Shown: one piece after another, positions 44,629-54,661 of the stretch
Layout of the letters: every line of letters begins with the position of its first letter
Position numbering within the stretch: position 1 is the stretch's first letter
From: Thalassospiraceae bacterium LMO-JJ14
Lineage (GTDB): Bacteria > Pseudomonadota > Alphaproteobacteria > Rhodospirillales > Casp-alpha2
DNA length: 64,000 nt
Assembly (NCBI GenBank): GCA_021555105.2
Contig: CP134604.1
Coordinates: 682,001 to 746,000 of the forward strand
Direction: 5' to 3'
Translations under genes and position numbers: made by a program
Notes under the pieces: generated by a model
What the model saw: only the letters and a program-made list of their open reading frames with translations
Told to the model about the DNA's origin: nothing
The model's database searches: none

Positions 44629-46026
44629 ATGTTCATCCGCACCCTGTCCTTGTCCACACTGGTTTCCGCCGGGCTTCTTATAGCAACGCCCATAGCGGCC
44701 CAGAATGCGCAGAAATCGGCGCTCAGACTGACGGTTTATGCCAACGGCCTCGCCCTCGTTGATGAGGCGCGGACACTGCCGGGTGGGGCCGGAACGACGG
44801 TGCGTCTGGACCGTGTCGGGCCGATGATGATTGCCGACAGCGTGCGGATCGACTTAAGCGGCGCGGGTGAGGTGCGCGAAATCGCTCTCGATTCGGGTAT
44901 TTTGACACGGCGTACACTTTTGGAACGCGCCCTTGGTAAAACCGTGCGATTTGTGCGGACCAACCCGGCGACAGGGGCGGAAACGGTGGAGCAGGCAGAG
45001 GTGTTGAGCGTTGCCGGCGGGCTGGTGGTAAAGATCGGCGACAGGATCGAAACCGATCCGCCGGGACGCCTTGTCTTTGATCATGTCCCGGATGACCTGC
45101 ACGCGGCTCCGGCGTTGACGCTGCAACTTGCCAAGCCGCTCGACAAGCCTGCTGCCGCCAGGCTGGCCTATCTGACCAACGGGATCTCCTGGAATGCGGT
45201 TTACACGGTGGTGCTCAATCCGGCGCACGACAGCCTCGATCTGACGGCCTGGGCGAAGGTTCAGAATAATGCCGGGGTCGATTTTGATTCCGCGCTGTTG
45301 TCGCTGGTTGCCGGTGATGTGGCACGCGAAACCGCGCCGCCACGCGGCAAAATTCTGATGCGTGCCGAATCGGCGATGGCAGCGGATGCAGGTGGGTTTA
45401 ACGCACCCAGAAGCGACCTTTCCGCATTCCACATGTATAAAATGCCGGAGCCGGTCACACTTAAAGATAAGGAAACACGACAGCTCAGGCTGCTTGCATC
45501 CGATGGCGTCGTGTCCAGGCGGGTCCTTGAATTCAGAAGCGGCGCGCCGGTTTTCGGTGCCATACGTGGTGAAGCCGATCCGCAACCGGTGCGCCAGCGG
45601 ATCATGATCGTCAACGACGCTGCAAGCCATCTTGGTGTGCCGTTGCCCGGCGGGTTGGTGCGGGCTTATGTGCGCGATGACGAAGGTACACTTCGGTTTG
45701 TCGGCGAGGACAGTATCGCCAATACGACAACGGGAGGGGATATTGCGCTCGACCTGGGCACCGCATTCGATGTAACCGCCCAGCGCCGGCAGACGGATTT
45801 CCGTCGTGTTGCGGATCGTATTACGGAAACCGCCTTTACCCTGAAACTGCGCAATGGCGGTGTGAACCCGGCCAACGTCAAGGTCGTCGAAGAAATTCCC
45901 GGTGATTGGGAAATCCTCTCGGAATCGCTGAGCCACACCCGCGAAGGCGTGGCCGCAGAATGGCTGGTCGCGGTGCCGGCCGGGGCGACAGTGGACCTTA
46001 CGTACCGGGTCCGGGTCAGGCGCTGA
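44629..46026 (+). CDS. DUF4139 domain exported protein
   Basis: A 465-residue protein with a Sec signal peptide (cleavage near residue 25, IAAQ). The DUF4139 beta-rich domain is seen from about residue 180: AYLTNGISWNAVYTVVLNP, DLTAWAKVQNNAGVDFD and near the end FTLKLRNGGVNPANVKVVEE. The family is widespread in alphaproteobacteria and unassigned. GAGG lies 8 nt before the ATG. Single gene, convergent with nupC with 3 bp between stops. Confidence 0.85.
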   Translation: MFIRTLSLSTLVSAGLLIATPIAAQNAQKSALRLTVYANGLALVDEARTLPGGAGTTVRLDRVGPMMIADSVRIDLSGAGEVREIALDSGILTRRTLLERALGKTVRFVRTNPATGAETVEQAEVLSVAGGLVVKIGDRIETDPPGRLVFDHVPDDLHAAPALTLQLAKPLDKPAAARLAYLTNGISWNAVYTVVLNPAHDSLDLTAWAKVQNNAGVDFDSALLSLVAGDVARETAPPRGKILMRAESAMAADAGGFNAPRSDLSAFHMYKMPEPVTLKDKETRQLRLLASDGVVSRRVLEFRSGAPVFGAIRGEADPQPVRQRIMIVNDAASHLGVPLPGGLVRAYVRDDEGTLRFVGEDSIANTTTGGDIALDLGTAFDVTAQRRQTDFRRVADRITETAFTLKLRNGGVNPANVKVVEEIPGDWEILSESLSHTREGVAAEWLVAVPAGATVDLTYRVRVRR

Positions 46027-46029
46027 GCT

Positions 46030-47265
46030 TCAGAAAAACAATCCTGCAACGGCGCCTGTCAGGCAAGTTGCAAGTGTCCCCGATACGATCGTGCGCCCAC
46101 CCAGTTGGATAATTTCGCCGCGGCGTTCCGGACACATGGTGCTCAGCCCGCCGATCATGATGCCGAGGCTGGCGAAGTTGGCGAAACCGCAGAGCGCATA
46201 GGTCATGATGAGTTTGCTGCGCGCGGACATGGCCTCTTCGGGGAGCGCGGCCAGTTGCAGATAGGCAAGAAATTCGTTGAGCACCGTCTTGACGCCGAGC
46301 AGTCCGCCCGCTTGTACGGCTTCGGACCAAGGCACGCCCATGGCGAAGGTGACCGGCGCCATAACCCAGCCGAGCAGGCGCTGCAATGTTAGCGGTTCGC
46401 CGACGACATCCGGGATAAGGCCTAGTCCGGCATTGACCAACGCCACCAGCGCCACGGCAACCAGCAACATGGCGATGACGTTGATCAGCAGGCTGACACC
46501 TTCCATGGTGCCGCGTGTAATCGCGGCCATGGCGTTGCCGTCGTCGGGGATATCGATCTCGCCGGGTGTCGGCTTGCCCAGCGGCACCATCAATTGCGCA
46601 ATGGTGATGGCGGCGGGTGCGCTGAGAATCGAGGCGGCGAGAATATGGCCGAGCGCACCGGGGACCACCGGGCCGATGATCCCGGCGTACAGCACCATCA
46701 CCGTGCCGGCGACGGTCGCCATGCCTGCGGTCATCAGGACAAAAAGCTCTCCGCGCCCGAGGTTTTTGAGGTAAGGGCGAACCAGAAGCGGGCTTTCGAC
46801 CATGCCGACGAAGACATTGGCGGCAACGCCGATGCCGAGCGCGCCGCCGATCTTGAATGTACGGCCAAGCAGCCATGCCGCACCTTCGACGATCAGCGGC
46901 AGGATGCGCCAGTGAAACAAAAGTGCGGAAAGTGCGCTGACCACGAGAATCAGCGGCAGTGCCTGAAAAGCGAGGTTAAAGGCGGTGCCGCTGCCGGTGG
47001 TCGCGAACGGCAGGGTATCGCCGCCGATGTAGCCGAAGACGAACGATGTCCCGGCACGGGTGGCATCCATCAGTGCGATGACGATGCCGTTCAGGGCCAG
47101 AAATGCATCTTTGGCTGCGGGAATCCCGAGCAAAAACGCGGCAAGCGCAATCTGTATGCCGAGACCGATGACAACGGCGCGCACCTCGGCGCGCTGCCTG
47201 TTTTCGCTCAATAACCAGGCGATCAAGGGAAAGGCGACGATGCCGATCAGGCCCTGCCACATCAT
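46030..47265 (-). CDS. nupC: Concentrative nucleoside transporter
   Basis: Inner-membrane nucleoside:cation symporter of the CNT family, 411 residues and about 8-10 hydrophobic segments. Family marks: GSGTAFNLAFQALPLILVVS, FVGMVESPLLVRPYL, LMTAGMATVAGTVM, and near the C terminus NEFLAYLQL and TYALCGFANFASLGIMIGGL. Imports nucleosides with Na+ or H+; which ion cannot be told. Divergent from def. Confidence 0.95.
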   Translation of the reverse strand: MMWQGLIGIVAFPLIAWLLSENRQRAEVRAVVIGLGIQIALAAFLLGIPAAKDAFLALNGIVIALMDATRAGTSFVFGYIGGDTLPFATTGSGTAFNLAFQALPLILVVSALSALLFHWRILPLIVEGAAWLLGRTFKIGGALGIGVAANVFVGMVESPLLVRPYLKNLGRGELFVLMTAGMATVAGTVMVLYAGIIGPVVPGALGHILAASILSAPAAITIAQLMVPLGKPTPGEIDIPDDGNAMAAITRGTMEGVSLLINVIAMLLVAVALVALVNAGLGLIPDVVGEPLTLQRLLGWVMAPVTFAMGVPWSEAVQAGGLLGVKTVLNEFLAYLQLAALPEEAMSARSKLIMTYALCGFANFASLGIMIGGLSTMCPERRGEIIQLGGRTIVSGTLATCLTGAVAGLFF

Positions 47266-47306
47266 GATGAGTTCCCCATGTTTTTATCCCGCCGAAGTGT
47301 CGTTTC

Positions 47307-47335
47307 TTGACGATCCGATGCCAAGATCATATTTC
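47307..47335 (+). promoter_or_regulatory. Sigma-70-type promoter of def-fmt
   Basis: TTGACG (47307-47312) and TATTTC (47330-47335) with an exact 17-bp spacer, 32 bp before the def start. A good housekeeping promoter match. Confidence 0.6.
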
Positions 47336-47367
47336 CAAGCAAGGAATTCACGAAAACGGGACGCCTC

Positions 47368-47889
47368 ATGGCCGTTATGCCTATCATTGTTGCACCGGAC
47401 CCCCGTCTGAAAATCAAGGCGAAGCCGGTTGATGCCGTTGACGACGACGTGCGCAAGCTTATGGACGACATGATCGAAACCATGTACGCCGCGCATGGTA
47501 TCGGTCTGGCCGCACCGCAGGTCGGCGACAGCCGCCGCGTGATTGTCGTCGATGTGACGCGCGAAAACGAGGACCCGAAACCGATGGCGCTGGCCAATCC
47601 GCAGATTATCGAAATCGCCGATGATGACCGCATCCATGAAGAAGGCTGCCTGTCGCTGCCCGAACATTATGCGGAGGTCGAGCGCCCTGACTGGGTCAAG
47701 GTGCGCTATCTCGACCGGGAGAATGAAATCCGCGAAATTATGGCCGACGGAATCATGGCGACCTGTATTCAGCACGAAATCGATCATCTGGACGGTGTCC
47801 TGTTTGTCGATCATGTCTCGTCGCTGAAACGCAATATGATCCTGCGTAAACTGCAAAAGGCGAAAAAGCTCGCCTCCGCAAACGCGTGA
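47368..47889 (+). CDS. def: Peptide deformylase
   Basis: Removes the N-formyl group from new proteins. The 173-residue metalloenzyme has all three motifs: GIGLAAPQ (motif 1), EEGCLSLP with the metal-binding Cys (motif 2) and QHEIDHLDG with two His ligands and the catalytic Glu (motif 3). Starts [14 protein letters not shown]. The stop overlaps the GTG start of fmt by 4 bp. Confidence 0.97.
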   Translation: MAVMPIIVAPDPRLKIKAKPVDAVDDDVRKLMDDMIETMYAAHGIGLAAPQVGDSRRVIVVDVTRENEDPKPMALANPQIIEIADDDRIHEEGCLSLPEHYAEVERPDWVKVRYLDRENEIREIMADGIMATCIQHEIDHLDGVLFVDHVSSLKRNMILRKLQKAKKLASANA

Positions 47890-48821
47890 AGACGGAAAGG
47901 CCTCTCAGGCTGGCCTTTATGGGCAGCCCGGATTTTTCCCTGCCATCGCTTCATGCCCTGATCGAAGCCGGTCACGAGGTGGTCTGCGTTTATGCTCAAC
48001 CGCCCAAACCTGCCGGACGCGGGCACAGGGAAACCCCGTGTCCAGTGCATGCCGAAGCCATCCGACTGGGGCTGCAGGTGAGAACGCCGGGAACGCTCCG
48101 CGATCCTGGCGAGCAGGCGGTGTTCCGTGATCTGGATCTCGATTGCGCCGTTGTCGTCGCCTATGGACTGATCCTGCCTGCTGAAATCCTCGAAGCGCCC
48201 CGTTTGGGGTGCATCAACGTGCATGCTTCGTTGTTGCCGCGCTGGCGCGGTGCAGCGCCGATCCAGCGTGCCCTGATCGCGGGAGATACGGAAACCGGTG
48301 TCGGCATCATGAAAATGGATGTGGGTCTGGATACCGGTGCTGTATTGGCCGAAGCCAGAACGCCGATTGCCGCGCGCGAAACGGCAAGCAGCTTGCACGA
48401 TCGGCTGGCGGATATGGGGGCTGAACTGCTGGTCCGCACCCTGGACGGATATGCCGCCGGTGATATCCAGCCGGTGCCGCAGCCGGAAAACGGCATCACC
48501 TATGCGCACAAGCTGGAGCGGGGAGAGGGGCGTCTCGATTTCAGTAAACCCGCAGCAGAGCTGGAGCGGACGATACGGGCGTTGAATCCGTGGCCCGGTA
48601 CCTGGTTCGAGTACGCTGGCGAGCGTATTAAGGTAGCCGCCGCCGAAACCGTGCCAGGGGCTTCAGGGGACCCTGGAAGCGTTCTGGACGGGGAATTGAC
48701 GATCGCTTGCGGCGATGGGGCGCTCAGGCCGTTGAAAGTGCAGCGTCCGGGCAAATCGATGACGGATGTGCAGGCGTTTCTGCGTGGCTATCCGATAGGC
48801 GCGGGTAGCCGCCTCGATTAA
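47886..48821 (+). CDS. fmt: Methionyl-tRNA formyltransferase
   Basis: Formylates initiator Met-tRNA with 10-formyl-THF. The 311-residue product starts at GTG 47886 and contains [16 protein letters not shown], the [14 protein letters not shown] loop, [20 protein letters not shown] with the catalytic Asn-His, and the C-terminal tRNA-contact domain. def-fmt overlap shows coupling of the two opposing formyl functions. It shares its stop with the convergent gene (TTAA). Confidence 0.97.
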   Translation: MKTERPLRLAFMGSPDFSLPSLHALIEAGHEVVCVYAQPPKPAGRGHRETPCPVHAEAIRLGLQVRTPGTLRDPGEQAVFRDLDLDCAVVVAYGLILPAEILEAPRLGCINVHASLLPRWRGAAPIQRALIAGDTETGVGIMKMDVGLDTGAVLAEARTPIAARETASSLHDRLADMGAELLVRTLDGYAAGDIQPVPQPENGITYAHKLERGEGRLDFSKPAAELERTIRALNPWPGTWFEYAGERIKVAAAETVPGASGDPGSVLDGELTIACGDGALRPLKVQRPGKSMTDVQAFLRGYPIGAGSRLD

Positions 48822-49861
48822 AGTTTTTCGAGAATTTTCGGGTTTTCTTCCAGGCTGCGCATCTTGTCCATACCCTGACGCATATGAAGCATGATGAATT
48901 CGGCCCGCTTTTGCGGGCCGCCGGAAGTGCGTCTCGGGAACAGTTGGTGCCATGCGTCCATCTTGACGCTGAGTGAGCACAACGTGCCCCCGAGCGTGCG
49001 ATGATGGCTTTTGATGACGGCCTGCAGCTTGCGGAACTTTTCAGCCGATATGTCGTCCCACATGTTTTTTGTGCCGTTTTCGAATTCCTGAAATCTCTTG
49101 CGGACCTGGGCCGTCAGTTTGGAAATCCGGCTATCCATCATATTGACGGTTTTCTGCAAACTTTGATCGTGTTGCAGGCTGTAGTTTTTGCGCAGTTCAG
49201 GCATGGAATCGAGGAAGTCCTCGATAATCGGCGAGACGGAATCAAGGCAGCGCCGGTAATATGACAGCGATAAAAAGATATCGCCGTAATCCTCGATGAA
49301 TGCAGGGACTTCTTCCGGTTTGATGCCCAGTTTTTCGGCCATCATCTTGAGCTTTTCCAATGCCGTTTTGACATCCGGATCGCGGAACAGGGCGATGACA
49401 TCCTCGAACGTTTCGATCTTCATGCCGTCGTCCTTGCCGTAAATCTGCACGATCAGGGGACGCGTGAAATCGGTCATATAGGCGGTCAGTTCCTTGTTCA
49501 TTTCAGGCGAGAGCTTGAGCGCCTCTTCATCGTTTACCTTGATGCCGACCTGGCGCAACGCGACCCTAAGCGAAAAGACGTCATAGCTGGGCAGGGCGGC
49601 AGCCTTGCGCAGGATGATCATATCTGGATGATTATTGGCATCGTCCCAATCGAATTCATTCGGCAGATCGCGAACATCGAGCTGGCCGCTGCCGGCACTG
49701 GCGTCCTTGAACAATTCGATGACACTGTCCAACTGCGCGTTCTTGATCATGCGCGCACGTTTCAGGCCCGGTGTCTGCAAGGGCAGAATCTCAAGCGGTA
49801 GGATATGCATGGCATCCCGCTCATTCTTGATCAATATGGACTCTGCCTCGTCCCCGCTCAT
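48818..49861 (-). CDS. Unknown 347-residue protein
   Basis: Soluble, charged and almost entirely helical; no signal peptide, membrane segment or catalytic motif that I recognise. A coiled-coil-like part runs from about residue 235 to 275 ([20 protein letters not shown]). Aromatic and Leu-rich helices in the middle ([17 protein letters not shown]) suggest a structural or protein-binding role. An in-frame ATG at 49810 is an alternative start. Single gene, convergent with fmt and divergent from truA. Confidence 0.8.
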   Translation of the reverse strand: MSGDEAESILIKNERDAMHILPLEILPLQTPGLKRARMIKNAQLDSVIELFKDASAGSGQLDVRDLPNEFDWDDANNHPDMIILRKAAALPSYDVFSLRVALRQVGIKVNDEEALKLSPEMNKELTAYMTDFTRPLIVQIYGKDDGMKIETFEDVIALFRDPDVKTALEKLKMMAEKLGIKPEEVPAFIEDYGDIFLSLSYYRRCLDSVSPIIEDFLDSMPELRKNYSLQHDQSLQKTVNMMDSRISKLTAQVRKRFQEFENGTKNMWDDISAEKFRKLQAVIKSHHRTLGGTLCSLSVKMDAWHQLFPRRTSGGPQKRAEFIMLHMRQGMDKMRSLEENPKILEKL

Positions 49862-49989
49862 TCATCCACCCCGGGTATTTGACTTTTGTGTGACAGTAAC
49901 AGAAATAACTTTGACACTAAAACGCATGAATATGGAGTCCACATTGTGCATGCTGCAAATCATAAATGCACCAATCGTCGGAACGGCTT

Positions 49990-50739
49990 ATGAGCCGCTA
50001 TAAGCTGACGGTCGAGTACAATGGCGGGCCTTTCCATGGCTGGCAACGTCAGGACAACGGTCTGGCGGTTCAAGAAGTGCTGGAAACCGCCGTTTTCAAG
50101 CTCTGTGGTGAAGAAGCCGTGGTGCAAGGGGCCGGGCGGACCGATTCCGGTGTCCATGCCCTGGGCCAGGTGGCTCATGTTGATATTTCCAAGGAATTTT
50201 CTGCCGATACGGTACGCGATGCGCTCAACCATCATGTCCGGCCGCACCCGATCAGCGTGCTGTCGGCCGAGACGGTTGATAATGACTTTCATGCCCGGTT
50301 TTCCGCGACGGGCCGCTGCTATCTCTACCGGATACTCAATCGCCGCGCTGGGCCGGCGCTGGATCATGGTCGGGTGTGGTGGAACCCGGTGCCGTTGGAT
50401 GCAGGCGCCATGCATGAAGCGGCGCAGCTTTTACTCGGGCACCATGATTTCACCACATTCAGGGCATCGGAATGTCAGGCGAAGTCGCCGGAAAAGACCC
50501 TTGATGTGCTGAACGTTTCCAGAGTTGGCGAAGAAGTGCATATCGTCGCCGAGGCGCGCTCGTTCCTGCACCATCAGGTGCGTAATATAACGGGGACCTT
50601 GCAGCTTGTCGGTGTCGGCAAATGGCGGCACCGCGACGTTGCGCGGGCACTTTCGGCGAAGGACAGGTCCGCAGGCGGTCCGACGGCGCCGCCGGACGGT
50701 CTGTATCTGACCCGCGTCCGGTATGGCGATGCCCCCTGA
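49990..50739 (+). CDS. truA: tRNA pseudouridine(38-40) synthase
   Basis: Makes pseudouridine at positions 38-40 in the anticodon arm. The 249-residue enzyme begins YKLTVEYNGGPFHGWQRQ, and the catalytic Asp is in GRTDSGVHALGQ. ARSFLHHQVRNITGTL is the conserved C-terminal RNA-site segment. I chose ATG 49990, nearest the family N terminus, over the in-frame ATG 49966. In many alphaproteobacteria truA lies beside def-fmt and dapE, as roughly here. Confidence 0.96.
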   Translation: MSRYKLTVEYNGGPFHGWQRQDNGLAVQEVLETAVFKLCGEEAVVQGAGRTDSGVHALGQVAHVDISKEFSADTVRDALNHHVRPHPISVLSAETVDNDFHARFSATGRCYLYRILNRRAGPALDHGRVWWNPVPLDAGAMHEAAQLLLGHHDFTTFRASECQAKSPEKTLDVLNVSRVGEEVHIVAEARSFLHHQVRNITGTLQLVGVGKWRHRDVARALSAKDRSAGGPTAPPDGLYLTRVRYGDAP

Positions 50740-50778
50740 ACAGGGTGTTCCGGCGGTCGCACTGTGTTAGGATAAGCA

Positions 50779-51132
50779 ATGAACAAAATACCGCTTTCGC
50801 TGTCCACTCAGGACAATACAAAACAAACAGCTGCGCCATCCGTCGCGGCGAAAACGCCTGTGTCCGGTTACATGGCGGTGGGGTTCGGATTGCTCGGTAT
50901 TTTCGGTCCGGCAATCCTGTTTACCCCTATTGGGTTGATTTTTTCGGTGATCGCCCTGTTTCGCGGCCAGGGTAGCTGGGGCTTCGCCGGTTTATTGCTG
51001 ACGGTTGGGGGTATTCTCGGCTCGCCGATCCTGATGGGATTGATCGGTGTCGGCGCGATTTATGCTACCTTCGACTGGCAGGAACTCTTCAAACCGGTTT
51101 ATGACATGCTGGGCGGTGGCTTCGATATCTAG
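50779..51132 (+). CDS. Small membrane protein of unknown function
   Basis: 117 residues: a polar Gln/Thr/Ala-rich N terminus of about 30 residues, then two to three hydrophobic helices between about 30 and 95 (VGFGLLGIFGPAILFTPIGLI and a Gly-rich repeat). The arrangement resembles DUF4190-type two-helix proteins but I cannot confirm the family. Follows truA by 39 bp on the same strand and shares its stop with the next, convergent gene (CTAG). Confidence 0.65.
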   Translation: MNKIPLSLSTQDNTKQTAAPSVAAKTPVSGYMAVGFGLLGIFGPAILFTPIGLIFSVIALFRGQGSWGFAGLLLTVGGILGSPILMGLIGVGAIYATFDWQELFKPVYDMLGGGFDI

Positions 51133-51704
51133 CGGGCGATGATCATACCGTCCGTAACCAGCTCCCAAAACATTGAGATGATCATATCCAGGGCGACGAC
51201 TGTCGCCGCCGGGCCGGTGGCGAGCCCGAGTCCGTGTTTGGCTATGAACCAGCTGTACAGCAGAATGTAGACCAGCAGGATCAGGCCAAAAAATCCGCGC
51301 GCGCCGTCCGGTGCGCCGATCAACCAAAATGCCAGGTCCATGCTCATGAATAGGGCATTCTGTATAACCGCTGCCCAGTTATAGGCAGCGAGGAAATGGA
51401 AGAACTGCTTGCGGCAATCCAACGCCTGGCTCAGATGCCACAAGACCAAAGGAAAGATAAGCCAACCGATGGCATAGGCGAGACACTCAAAGATGAAGGC
51501 AGAAATAAAAGGCGTGCCTTCAGGGTGCGGCTGGCCATACAGCACAAACCACACCAGATACATCGGCGCCACGATTGCCATGGCAAAAAACGAGCGCGCG
51601 GCGTCTTCGCCGCCATCGCCGAAAGCGTTAAGTCCGCCACGATCGAATCTGGCGAGAAGTGCAGCGCCGTAAAGGGCGCGGTGAATCTCGGCCAAGGTTA
51701 TCAT
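51129..51704 (-). CDS. Conserved integral membrane protein
   Basis: 191 residues with about five hydrophobic helices after an amphipathic N terminus (ITLAEIHRALYGAALLARFD). Features such as FLAAYNWAAVIQN and GLGLATGPAATVVALD recur in unnamed alphaproteobacterial proteins found beside dapE, loosely like the Yip1 fold. No function assigned. Starts 27 bp after dapE, so it is likely the last gene of a dapD-dapE operon. Confidence 0.72.
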   Translation of the reverse strand: MITLAEIHRALYGAALLARFDRGGLNAFGDGGEDAARSFFAMAIVAPMYLVWFVLYGQPHPEGTPFISAFIFECLAYAIGWLIFPLVLWHLSQALDCRKQFFHFLAAYNWAAVIQNALFMSMDLAFWLIGAPDGARGFFGLILLVYILLYSWFIAKHGLGLATGPAATVVALDMIISMFWELVTDGMIIAR

Positions 51705-51731
51705 AACGGGCTCACCATGAAAGGCGCGGCA

Positions 51732-52895
51732 TCAGCGGGATTGGCTGAAGTAGTCGTCGAGAATGCGAGTATAAATCTCCGACAACGCGTGGATGTCTTC
51801 GACACGGGCGTTTTCGTCGACCTTGTGCGCGGTCTGATTGATCAGACCATATTCTACCACGGCGCAATGATCCTTGATGAAACGCGCATCCGACGTGCCG
51901 CCCGTGGTGCTCAGTTCCGGTGTCTTTCCGGTAACGGCCTCTATGGCGCCGCTGACGGTAGCAGAAAGAGCCCCGGGTGGTGTCAGGAAGCTCTCGCCGG
52001 AAACTCTGACGCGCATTTCATAACCGCCACCGGCCTGATCGAGCCGTCCACGCAGAAGCTTTTCGACGCTGTCCGAGGTGTGCAGATCATTGAAGCGGAT
52101 GTTGACGCGGGCCGAAGCACGGGCCGGGATGACATTGGTGGCGGCGTTGCCGACGTCGACGGTTGTTACCTGCAAGGTGCTTGGCTGGAAGTGATCCGAG
52201 CCTTCGTCGAGCGGCACATTCGTCAGGGACGTAAGTAGATTTAAAAGTTTGTGGATCGGATTGTCGGCCAGGTGCGGATACGCCGAATGCCCCTGCACGC
52301 CTTCGACGTCAATCCACACATTCATGGAGCCGCGCCGGCCGATCTTGACCATATCGGTAATGGCTTCTGGGTTGGTCGGCTCACCGACAAGGCAGGCATC
52401 GATGGTTTCGCCGCGCGTCTTGAGCCAGTCGAGCACCTTCTTGGTGCCGTTGGTGGCATCGCCTTCTTCGTCGCCGGTGATCAGGAAGCTGATCGAGCCT
52501 TTGAAATTCCCCTCGTTATGTCGAAGAAAATTACGAGTTGCCGTCATCATGCAGGCAACGGCACATTTCATGTCGGCCGCACCCCGGCCATACAGGCGGC
52601 CATTGCGGATTTCAGGGCTGAAAGGCTCAGATGTCCAGTCGCTGAGGTCGCCGGGCGGCACCACGTCGGTATGCCCAGCCCAGCAAAAATTCGGGCCTTC
52701 GCTGCCGAGACGCGCATAAACGTTACGTGTCGGCTCCCCGGCCGGGTCATCGAACGTCAGATCGTGACATTCGAAACCGAGTGGTGTCAGGAACGCGATC
52801 AGTTCATCCAGCGCGCCGGCGTCTTCCGGGGTTACGCTGGCGTGTCTGATCAGCGTCTCTGATACGCAGAGCGCGTCAGGTTCTGAGGAGTTCAT
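51732..52895 (-). CDS. dapE: Succinyl-diaminopimelate desuccinylase
   Basis: Zinc metallohydrolase in the succinylase branch of lysine/meso-DAP synthesis. The 387-residue product has the M20 motifs: [11 protein letters not shown] (His and Asp), [13 protein letters not shown] (bridging Asp) and [10 protein letters not shown] (catalytic and metal Glu). A dimerisation domain lies in the middle (about 180-295). ATG 52895 lies inside the end of dapD (20-bp overlap), placing dapE directly downstream of it. The frame is open ten codons further up but that is within dapD. Confidence 0.96.
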   Translation of the reverse strand: MNSSEPDALCVSETLIRHASVTPEDAGALDELIAFLTPLGFECHDLTFDDPAGEPTRNVYARLGSEGPNFCWAGHTDVVPPGDLSDWTSEPFSPEIRNGRLYGRGAADMKCAVACMMTATRNFLRHNEGNFKGSISFLITGDEEGDATNGTKKVLDWLKTRGETIDACLVGEPTNPEAITDMVKIGRRGSMNVWIDVEGVQGHSAYPHLADNPIHKLLNLLTSLTNVPLDEGSDHFQPSTLQVTTVDVGNAATNVIPARASARVNIRFNDLHTSDSVEKLLRGRLDQAGGGYEMRVRVSGESFLTPPGALSATVSGAIEAVTGKTPELSTTGGTSDARFIKDHCAVVEYGLINQTAHKVDENARVEDIHALSEIYTRILDDYFSQSR

Positions 52896-53718
52896 TGATC
52901 GATGTCTTGGAGCGGGTCTGTGCATCGACGCGTTTAACGATCACCGCACAGGCCAATGATGGGCCGGGTGTGCCGTCCGGCAGTGGTTTACCGGGCATGG
53001 CGCCGGGAACGACGACGGAATAAGGCGGGACCTTGCCGAGGAAAATTTCGCCGGTGTTGCGGTCGATGATCTTGGTTGTCGAGGTGATGAACACCCCCAT
53101 GGAAAGCACCGAACCTTCACCGACGATGACGCCTTCGACGACTTCGGATCGCGCGCCGATGAAGCAGTTGTCCTCAATAATTACGGGACCCGCCTGCAGG
53201 GGCTCAAGAACGCCGCCCAGCCCGACACCACCCGACAGGTGCACGCCTTTGCCGACCTGCGCGCACGAACCGACAGTGGCCCATGTGTCGACCATTGTGC
53301 CTTCGCCGACGTAGGCGCCCAGATTGACAAAACTCGGCATCAGCACGACGTCCTTGTCGATGAATGCACTGTGACGAACGATGGCCCCCGGCACGGCGCG
53401 AAAGCCAGCGGCGCGAAATGCGTTTTCGCCCATGTTTTCAAACTTCGACGGGACCTTGTCCCACCAATGCGCACCGCCTGGTCCGCCGGGGATCGGTTTC
53501 ATGTCATTGAGGCGGAACGACAGTAAAACGGCTTTCTTGAGCCACTGATTGACGACCCATTCGCCGTCGATTTTCTCGGCGACCCGTTTTTCGCCTCCAT
53601 CAAGCAGTTTCAACGCGGTCTCAACGGACTCGCGCACTTCCCCCTTGGTGGTCAGCGAGACGTTGGCGCGGTCTTCCCATGCTGCGTCGATAATCTGTTC
53701 AAGCTGGCTGGTATCCAT
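52876..53718 (-). CDS. dapD: Tetrahydrodipicolinate N-succinyltransferase
   Basis: Succinylates tetrahydrodipicolinate with succinyl-CoA, two steps before DapE. The 280-residue product has a helical N-terminal domain and a left-handed beta helix of hexapeptide repeats (about residues 125-225, for example [20 protein letters not shown]). C-terminal [14 protein letters not shown] and [19 protein letters not shown] match the family. It leads the dapD-dapE pair and gives meso-DAP for peptidoglycan. Confidence 0.97.
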   Translation of the reverse strand: MDTSQLEQIIDAAWEDRANVSLTTKGEVRESVETALKLLDGGEKRVAEKIDGEWVVNQWLKKAVLLSFRLNDMKPIPGGPGGAHWWDKVPSKFENMGENAFRAAGFRAVPGAIVRHSAFIDKDVVLMPSFVNLGAYVGEGTMVDTWATVGSCAQVGKGVHLSGGVGLGGVLEPLQAGPVIIEDNCFIGARSEVVEGVIVGEGSVLSMGVFITSTTKIIDRNTGEIFLGKVPPYSVVVPGAMPGKPLPDGTPGPSLACAVIVKRVDAQTRSKTSINELLRT

Positions 53719-53808
53719 GATGTTCCTCTGTCGTCAGTATGGCCGCGAAGGCGCTATTGTTGCGCCCGGAATGTGCCGCCAAGTGCTGGGGGTGTCAACT
53801 CAGAGCAG

Positions 53809-54528
53809 TTATTGTGTGATTCCTGTCAGCCAATCCGCAAGATCATCGATCCTGTGGTGCACATGCCCGTCATCGGACGTCTCGCGCGACCAGCCGACGC
53901 CGGTGTCCAGCCATACGGTGGTCATGCCGAGGCCCGCAGCCGGGACGAGATTCTTCGCCATGTCCTCGACCATGACGGCTTCGGTGGGATCGATATCGAA
54001 GCGCCGGCAGAAAGCATCATAGGTATCGGGGGCCGGTTTCGGCACATATCCAGCATCGATGATGTCGAAACAGCCCTCAAAATGATGGGCGATGCCGATG
54101 TGGCGGGTGATGTTCTCGGCGTGCGCGGTCGAGCCGTTGGTAAAGATCACCTTGCGGCCGGGAAGCTTTTCGAGGGCCTCTATCAGAGCCGGATCGGCGG
54201 AAATCGGCGCCAGATCGATGTTATGGACATATTCCAGAAAAACATTCGGGTCGACGTCATGGCGCGTCATCAAACCCCGCATGGTGGTGCCGAATTCGTG
54301 GAAATACTGTTTTTGCAGCAAGCGTGCTTCATCCTTCGGCAGCCCCAGGAGACTGCTGACGAAGTCTGTCATGTTCCAGTCGACCTGATCGAAAAGGCGC
54401 GAAGATGCCGGGTACAGGGTATTGTCGAGGTCAAACACCCATACACTTGCGGCCAACAGCTCATCGGGCTGCAAGCGGACGGTATTCGGGGTGTTTTCGG
54501 GATCAGCGGTGTTATTGTCTGTTTTCAT
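53809..54528 (-). CDS. HAD-family pyrimidine 5'-nucleotidase
   Basis: Subfamily I haloacid dehalogenase-like phosphatase of 239 residues, of the yeast SDT1/PHM8 pyrimidine nucleotidase type. Motif I is VWVFDLDNTLYP (Asp33, Asp35), motif II is VIFTNGSTAHAE, and the Lys and acidic motif III/IV are in YVPKPAPDTYDAF and AVMVEDMAKNLVPA. The order beside dapD is common in alphaproteobacteria. Start ATG 54528 leaves a 23-residue polar lead; the frame is open upstream within the antisense of the next gene. Confidence 0.87.
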   Translation of the reverse strand: MKTDNNTADPENTPNTVRLQPDELLAASVWVFDLDNTLYPASSRLFDQVDWNMTDFVSSLLGLPKDEARLLQKQYFHEFGTTMRGLMTRHDVDPNVFLEYVHNIDLAPISADPALIEALEKLPGRKVIFTNGSTAHAENITRHIGIAHHFEGCFDIIDAGYVPKPAPDTYDAFCRRFDIDPTEAVMVEDMAKNLVPAAGLGMTTVWLDTGVGWSRETSDDGHVHHRIDDLADWLTGITQ

Positions 54529-54661
54529 GACAGGTTTACTTAACGTTGGCGGTGTACGAGAGGCAAGACGGAAAAGAAAACCTTGGAAAATCGCGGGTTG
54601 GCACCATTGCAAAGCATCTTCTAGTATGAACACAGGGAGACAACATTGATCGGGCAAATTG

